NCBI GenBank assembly: GCA_029934095.1
Contig: JAOZMV010000038.1
Location: 1-9,599 of the forward strand
Source of the DNA: Desulfuromusa sp.
GTDB lineage: Bacteria > Desulfobacterota > Desulfuromonadia > Desulfuromonadales > Geopsychrobacteraceae
DNA length: 9,599 bases
Reading direction: 5' to 3'
The position numbers were made by a program, and so were the translations under genes. Positions 6,284 to 9,599 of the stretch are shown in pieces. How positions within the stretch are numbered: the stretch's first letter is position 1; every line of letters begins with the position of its first letter. The notes under the pieces were generated by a model that did not search any database, was not told the DNA's origin, and worked only from the letters and a program-made list of their open reading frames with translations.

Positions 6284-7069
6284 ATGATTCTTGATCAAAT
6301 ATTGGCGACCAAGAAAAAAGAGATTGCTGCAGATCAGCTCCGGTGTCCGTTGACCGAGTTGAAAAAAATAGCCGCTGATGCTGGTAAAATCAGAGGGTTT
6401 GCCAAACACTTACGTCAATCTTCGGCAGCTGGTACAGCGATTATTGCTGAGGTGAAAAAAGGATCACCCTCCAAGGGAATTATTCGGGAAGACTTCGATC
6501 CTGTGGCGATTGCCCACAGTTATGAGCGGGGTGGCGCCAGCTGCCTTTCGGTTTTAACCGATGAACACTATTTTTACGGTTCTCTCGATTATCTCGGGCA
6601 GATTCGGGCGCAGGTTGATTTGCCCTTGTTGCGTAAGGACTTTATCATTGATCCCTATCAGGTTTTTCAGGCTCGGGTTGCTGGTGCCGATGCCATTCTC
6701 CTGATTGCGGCGGCATTGGATGATGGCCAACTTTTGGAACTGGCGACATTAGCAACTGAATTGCAACTCGATACGCTGCTGGAAGTTCACAATTCCGTAG
6801 AATTGGAGCGTGCACTCAAGTTGCCGGTGGATCTGATCGGTATCAACAATCGTGACTTGCAAACTTTTGTGACCGATTTGAGTGTCACGGAACAACTGGC
6901 CGGGAGAATCCCCCAACATCAGTTAGCGGTTGCTGAGAGTGGAATACATAATCGGGCAGATATCGAACGTCTGCAGCAGGCGGGTGCCGGTGCATTTTTG
7001 ATCGGTGAAAGTTTGATGCGGGAAACAGATATCGAAATGAAATTGTCATCTCTGCTCGGGAAAAGATAA
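6284..7069 (+). CDS. trpC: Indole-3-glycerol phosphate synthase, 261 aa
   Basis: Closes and decarboxylates carboxyphenylamino-deoxyribulose phosphate to indole-3-glycerol phosphate. It is a single (beta/alpha)8 barrel, separate from TrpF. Visible active-site landmarks are AEVKKGSPSKG (55-65, with Glu56 and Lys58), LLRKDFI (115-121, general acid Lys118), LLEVH (165-169, Glu167), GINNRDL (186-192), AESGI (217-221, Glu218) and the phosphate-loop region near GAGAFLIGE (234-242). The start MILDQILATKKKEIA is typical of the family. The ribosome site is poor (only GAG about 10 nt upstream), which suggests low initiation or dependence on trpD translation. Standard length, no damage. Confidence 0.96.
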   Translation: MILDQILATKKKEIAADQLRCPLTELKKIAADAGKIRGFAKHLRQSSAAGTAIIAEVKKGSPSKGIIREDFDPVAIAHSYERGGASCLSVLTDEHYFYGSLDYLGQIRAQVDLPLLRKDFIIDPYQVFQARVAGADAILLIAAALDDGQLLELATLATELQLDTLLEVHNSVELERALKLPVDLIGINNRDLQTFVTDLSVTEQLAGRIPQHQLAVAESGIHNRADIERLQQAGAGAFLIGESLMRETDIEMKLSSLLGKR

Positions 7070-7074
7070 AATTT

Positions 7075-7692
7075 ATGACACTAACCCGAATCAAAATTTG
7101 TGGGATTACTAACCGTGAAGATGCCCTCTGTGCTGTTGACGCCGGTGCAGATGCTCTTGGTTTTGTTTTTTATGAAAAGAGCCCGCGCCATGTCTCTTCT
7201 GAGCAGGTGAAGCAGATTGTTGCTGCGCTTCCCCCTTTCGTGACAACAGTTGGTTTGTTTGTCAATGCTGCACATGAAGTCATTCAACAAACAATGCAGA
7301 CGGCGGGGTTAAATGTCGTCCAACTTCATGGTGATGAATCGGCGGAAGATTGTTGTTTGCACTCATATCCGGTCATCAAGGCAGTCCGCATCAAAGATGC
7401 AGACTCGCTGACAGGAATTGACAGGTATAACGTATCAGCATTACTTTTGGATGCCTGGGACGATCAGCAGTATGGTGGCACTGGCGAGAGCTTTGACTGG
7501 CAGTTGGCAAAAAAACTGACCGGTCGATTGCCGCTGATTCTGGCTGGTGGATTGACTCCGAATAATGTTACACAAGCACTGCAGGTGGTTAACCCCTATG
7601 CTGTCGATGTTTCCAGCGGTGTCGAAGAATCCCCTGGACGCAAGGATCACAATAAAATCCGTGAATTTATTCAACAGGTGAAACAAGCATGA
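7075..7692 (+). CDS. trpF: Phosphoribosylanthranilate isomerase, 205 aa
   Basis: Performs the Amadori rearrangement of phosphoribosylanthranilate to CdRP, the step before TrpC, although its gene lies after trpC. It is a TIM-barrel enzyme of normal length. Key parts are IKICGIT (6-12) with the catalytic base Cys9, ADALGFVF (25-32), VQLHGDE (82-88), LLLDAW with the general acid Asp126, YGGTG (133-137), and the phosphate-binding AGGL (157-160) and DVSSGVE (178-184). The ATG lies 5 nt beyond the trpC stop with a weak GGGA further up, so coupling to trpC is likely. The 3' end overlaps trpB by 4 bp (ATGA, 7689-7692). All catalytic residues are present. Confidence 0.96.
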   Translation: MTLTRIKICGITNREDALCAVDAGADALGFVFYEKSPRHVSSEQVKQIVAALPPFVTTVGLFVNAAHEVIQQTMQTAGLNVVQLHGDESAEDCCLHSYPVIKAVRIKDADSLTGIDRYNVSALLLDAWDDQQYGGTGESFDWQLAKKLTGRLPLILAGGLTPNNVTQALQVVNPYAVDVSSGVEESPGRKDHNKIREFIQQVKQA

Positions 7693-8888
7693 AGAGTTAT
7701 CAGTATCCCGATGAGCGTGGCCATTTTGGCGAATATGGTGGCCGTTATGTTGCCGAAACTCTGATGCCGGCACTTTTGGAGCTGGAAGAGGCCTATACGG
7801 AAGCCAGTCGCGATCCCGAATTTCAGCGGGAATTCAAATATTACTTGAAACATTATGTCGGCCGGCCCAGCCCTCTCTATTTCGCAGAGCGGCTCACCAA
7901 AGAGCTGGGGGGGGCAAAAATCTATCTTAAACGGGAAGATTTAAACCATACCGGTGCCCATAAGGTTAACAATACCGTTGGCCAAATTTTACTGGCGCGG
8001 CGAATGGGAAAGAAAAAATTGATTGCCGAAACAGGTGCCGGTCAACACGGCGTTGCCACAGCAACAGTTGCTGCTCTGTTCGGGATGGAATGTGAAGTTT
8101 TCATGGGCAAGGAGGATATCCGGCGTCAGTCTCTGAATGTCTTTCGGATGAAATTGCTGGGTGCCAAAGTGTATGAAGTGACCAGCGGGACGGCAACCCT
8201 GAAAGATGCGATGAACGATGCCCTGCGCCATTGGGTGACTCATGTCCGTGATACCTTCTATGTGATTGGTACCGTTGCCGGGCCGCATCCCTACCCGCTA
8301 CTGGTGCGTGATTTCCAGTCGGTCATCGGCATCGAAGCCAAGCAGCAACTGCAGGAAGCAGAAGGGCGGTTGCCGGATGTAGCGATTGCCTGTATTGGTG
8401 GTGGTTCTAATGCGATGGGGTTGTTCTATCCTTTTATTGATGATCCTTCGGTAAAACTGCTTGGAGTCGAGGCTGCGGGTTTCGGGGTCGAAACTGGCAA
8501 GCATGCCGCATCAATCTCTGCTGGATCGCCGGGGGTTCTACACGGGAACAAAACCTATTTGTTGCAGGATGAAGATGGTCAGATCCAGCATGCTCATTCG
8601 ATCTCTGCCGGACTTGACTATCCGGGAGTCGGTCCGGAGCACTCTCATCTGAGCGATATCAAAAGAGCCGAATATGTATCGATTACCGATGCTGAGGCAC
8701 TGGAAGCTTTCCAGAAACTGACCCATATTGAAGGGATTATCCCGGCACTCGAAAGTGCTCATGCGATTGCCCAAGTGATGAAACTTGCACCCACCCTTAC
8801 ATCCGATAAGATTTTGCTGGTCAATTTATCGGGACGTGGAGATAAAGATATTCATACGGTAGCGGACGCATTAGGAGTTGAATTGTAA
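7689..8888 (+). CDS. trpB: Tryptophan synthase beta chain (TrpB1 type), 399 aa
   Basis: PLP enzyme that condenses indole with serine to give tryptophan. Landmarks: the PLP lysine Lys92 in HTGAHKVNN (87-95), catalytic Glu114 in AETGAGQHG (113-121), the PLP phosphate loop GGGSN (237-241), Glu355 in ALESAHA, and Ser381 in SGRGDKD binding the cofactor ring. The length and the short N-terminus before GEYGGRYV place it with canonical TrpB1 proteins, which form an alpha2beta2 complex and receive indole through a channel from TrpA, rather than with stand-alone TrpB2. Yet no trpA follows: the next gene is an RNA helicase sharing one base with the trpB stop. TrpA must be encoded elsewhere or beyond the window. 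AGGTG 10 nt upstream serves as ribosome site, with the ATG in an ATGA overlap with trpF. Confidence 0.97.
   Translation: MKSYQYPDERGHFGEYGGRYVAETLMPALLELEEAYTEASRDPEFQREFKYYLKHYVGRPSPLYFAERLTKELGGAKIYLKREDLNHTGAHKVNNTVGQILLARRMGKKKLIAETGAGQHGVATATVAALFGMECEVFMGKEDIRRQSLNVFRMKLLGAKVYEVTSGTATLKDAMNDALRHWVTHVRDTFYVIGTVAGPHPYPLLVRDFQSVIGIEAKQQLQEAEGRLPDVAIACIGGGSNAMGLFYPFIDDPSVKLLGVEAAGFGVETGKHAASISAGSPGVLHGNKTYLLQDEDGQIQHAHSISAGLDYPGVGPEHSHLSDIKRAEYVSITDAEALEAFQKLTHIEGIIPALESAHAIAQVMKLAPTLTSDKILLVNLSGRGDKDIHTVADALGVEL
8873..8877 (+). promoter_or_regulatory. Ribosome binding site of the helicase gene, inside the end of trpB
   Basis: AGGAG lies 10 nt before the ATG at 8888, within the last codons of trpB. 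With the TAATG stop/start overlap it fixes the helicase start and points to translational coupling with trpB. Confidence 0.75.
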
Positions 8889-9599
8889 TGAAATTTAGTG
8901 AAATAGATTTACCGAAAAGTGTTCAGCAGGGGATATCCGATGCTGGTTTTGAAACTCTGACCCCGGTACAGGAAGAATCAATTCCTCTCGCTTTGGCCGG
9001 AAAAGATGTTGCCGCCCAGGCACAGACCGGCACGGGGAAAACTGCCGCTTTTCTGGTTGCTCTCTTTTGTCGTTTGCTCGATAACAAGAATGTGACCAGC
9101 AACAACCCCCGTGCTCTGGTGATGGCGCCGACTCGCGAACTGGTGGTGCAAATTTGTAAGGATGCTGAGTTGCTGGGTAAACATACCGGGATCAAAGTGC
9201 AGCCGATTTTTGGTGGAGTTGATTACGAAAAACAGCGTCAGGCCCTCAGAGATGGTGTTGATATTATCGTCGCGACTCCGGGGCGACTGATCGACTACTT
9301 CAAACAGCGGGTATTTTCAATGAATCGGGTCGAGGCCTTGGTGATTGATGAAGCTGATCGCATGTTTGATATGGGGTTTATTAAAGATTTACGTTATATT
9401 TTGCGGCAACTGCCACCATTTGAAAAACGTCAGACGATGCTTTTTTCTGCAACTCTGTCTGGTCAGGTGATGGAACTTGCTTATGAGTTTATGAATCTGG
9501 CTGAACGGGTAGAAATTGCCCCGGAAAAGGTCACGGCTGACGGGATAGATCAGATTCTCTATCATGTCTCCAGACGGGAAAAATTCGCCCTTCTCCTTG
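8888..9599 (+). CDS. DEAD-box ATP-dependent RNA helicase (RhlB/RhlE-like), 3' end beyond right edge
   Basis: An RNA-unwinding ATPase; 237 codons are visible, covering almost the whole first RecA-like domain. Motifs in order: Q motif region GFETLTPVQ with Gln28, motif I AQTGTGKT (45-52), Ia PTREL (81-85), GG (109-110), Ib TPGR (130-133), II DEAD (154-157) and III SAT (187-189). The stretch DRMFDMGFIKDLRYILRQLP (157-176), and EFMNLAERVEIAPEK after it, recall RhlB, the helicase of RNA degradosomes, more than other DEAD-box families. RhlE is also possible, because the second domain and tail that would decide it are missing. The start shares the last A of the trpB stop (TAATG). The gene therefore appears to be transcribed with the trp genes, unless a promoter lies inside trpB. 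Confidence 0.93.
   Translation, partial: MKFSEIDLPKSVQQGISDAGFETLTPVQEESIPLALAGKDVAAQAQTGTGKTAAFLVALFCRLLDNKNVTSNNPRALVMAPTRELVVQICKDAELLGKHTGIKVQPIFGGVDYEKQRQALRDGVDIIVATPGRLIDYFKQRVFSMNRVEALVIDEADRMFDMGFIKDLRYILRQLPPFEKRQTMLFSATLSGQVMELAYEFMNLAERVEIAPEKVTADGIDQILYHVSRREKFALLL

Overview
This window looks like chromosomal DNA from a Gram-negative deltaproteobacterium-type organism, most likely a Desulfuromonadales relative (Desulfuromonas, Pelobacter or Geobacter-like). That is an inference from three things: a pilV-pilW-pilX-pilY1 minor pilin block behind a sigma-54-type promoter, the style of the PilY1 protein, and moderate base composition. Two divergent gene blocks lie on either side of an AT-rich intergenic region of about 450 bp.

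Left block (minus strand, 1-4106): a type IV pilus minor pilin operon in the order pilV, pilW, pilX, pilY1. pilV/pilW and pilW/pilX overlap by 4 and 8 bp. The pilY1 gene is open across the left edge; 739 uninterrupted codons are visible. The three pilins carry class III (prepilin peptidase) signals. PilY1 has a Sec signal peptide, a von Willebrand A-like region and the start of the C-terminal beta-propeller, and would sit at the pilus tip primed by the minor pilins. The pilX-pilY1 gap holds a degenerate tandem repeat that duplicates the ribosome binding site and start region of pilY1.

Intergenic region (4107-4553): a very good -24/-12 (sigma-54) promoter lies upstream of pilV on the minus strand, with AT-rich sequence and possible activator-site motifs behind it. 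No convincing single promoter was found for the rightward genes.

Right block (plus strand, 4554-9599): tryptophan biosynthesis genes trpG, trpD, trpC, trpF, trpB, followed with a one-base stop/start overlap (TAATG) by a DEAD-box RNA helicase gene cut by the right edge. Together these Trp enzymes would convert chorismate-derived anthranilate through phosphoribosylanthranilate, CdRP and indole-glycerol phosphate to tryptophan. The first enzyme's large subunit (trpE) and the alpha subunit of tryptophan synthase (trpA) are not next to them. A 60-bp nested palindromic element separates trpG from trpD.

The most notable observations are: the apparent loss of metal-ion (MIDAS) residues and a carbohydrate-binding-like insertion in PilY1; the duplicated start region with a three-codon reading frame before pilY1; the palindromic element inside the trp operon; and the helicase occupying the usual trpA position. 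I saw no tRNA, rRNA, CRISPR array, insertion sequence or prophage gene.
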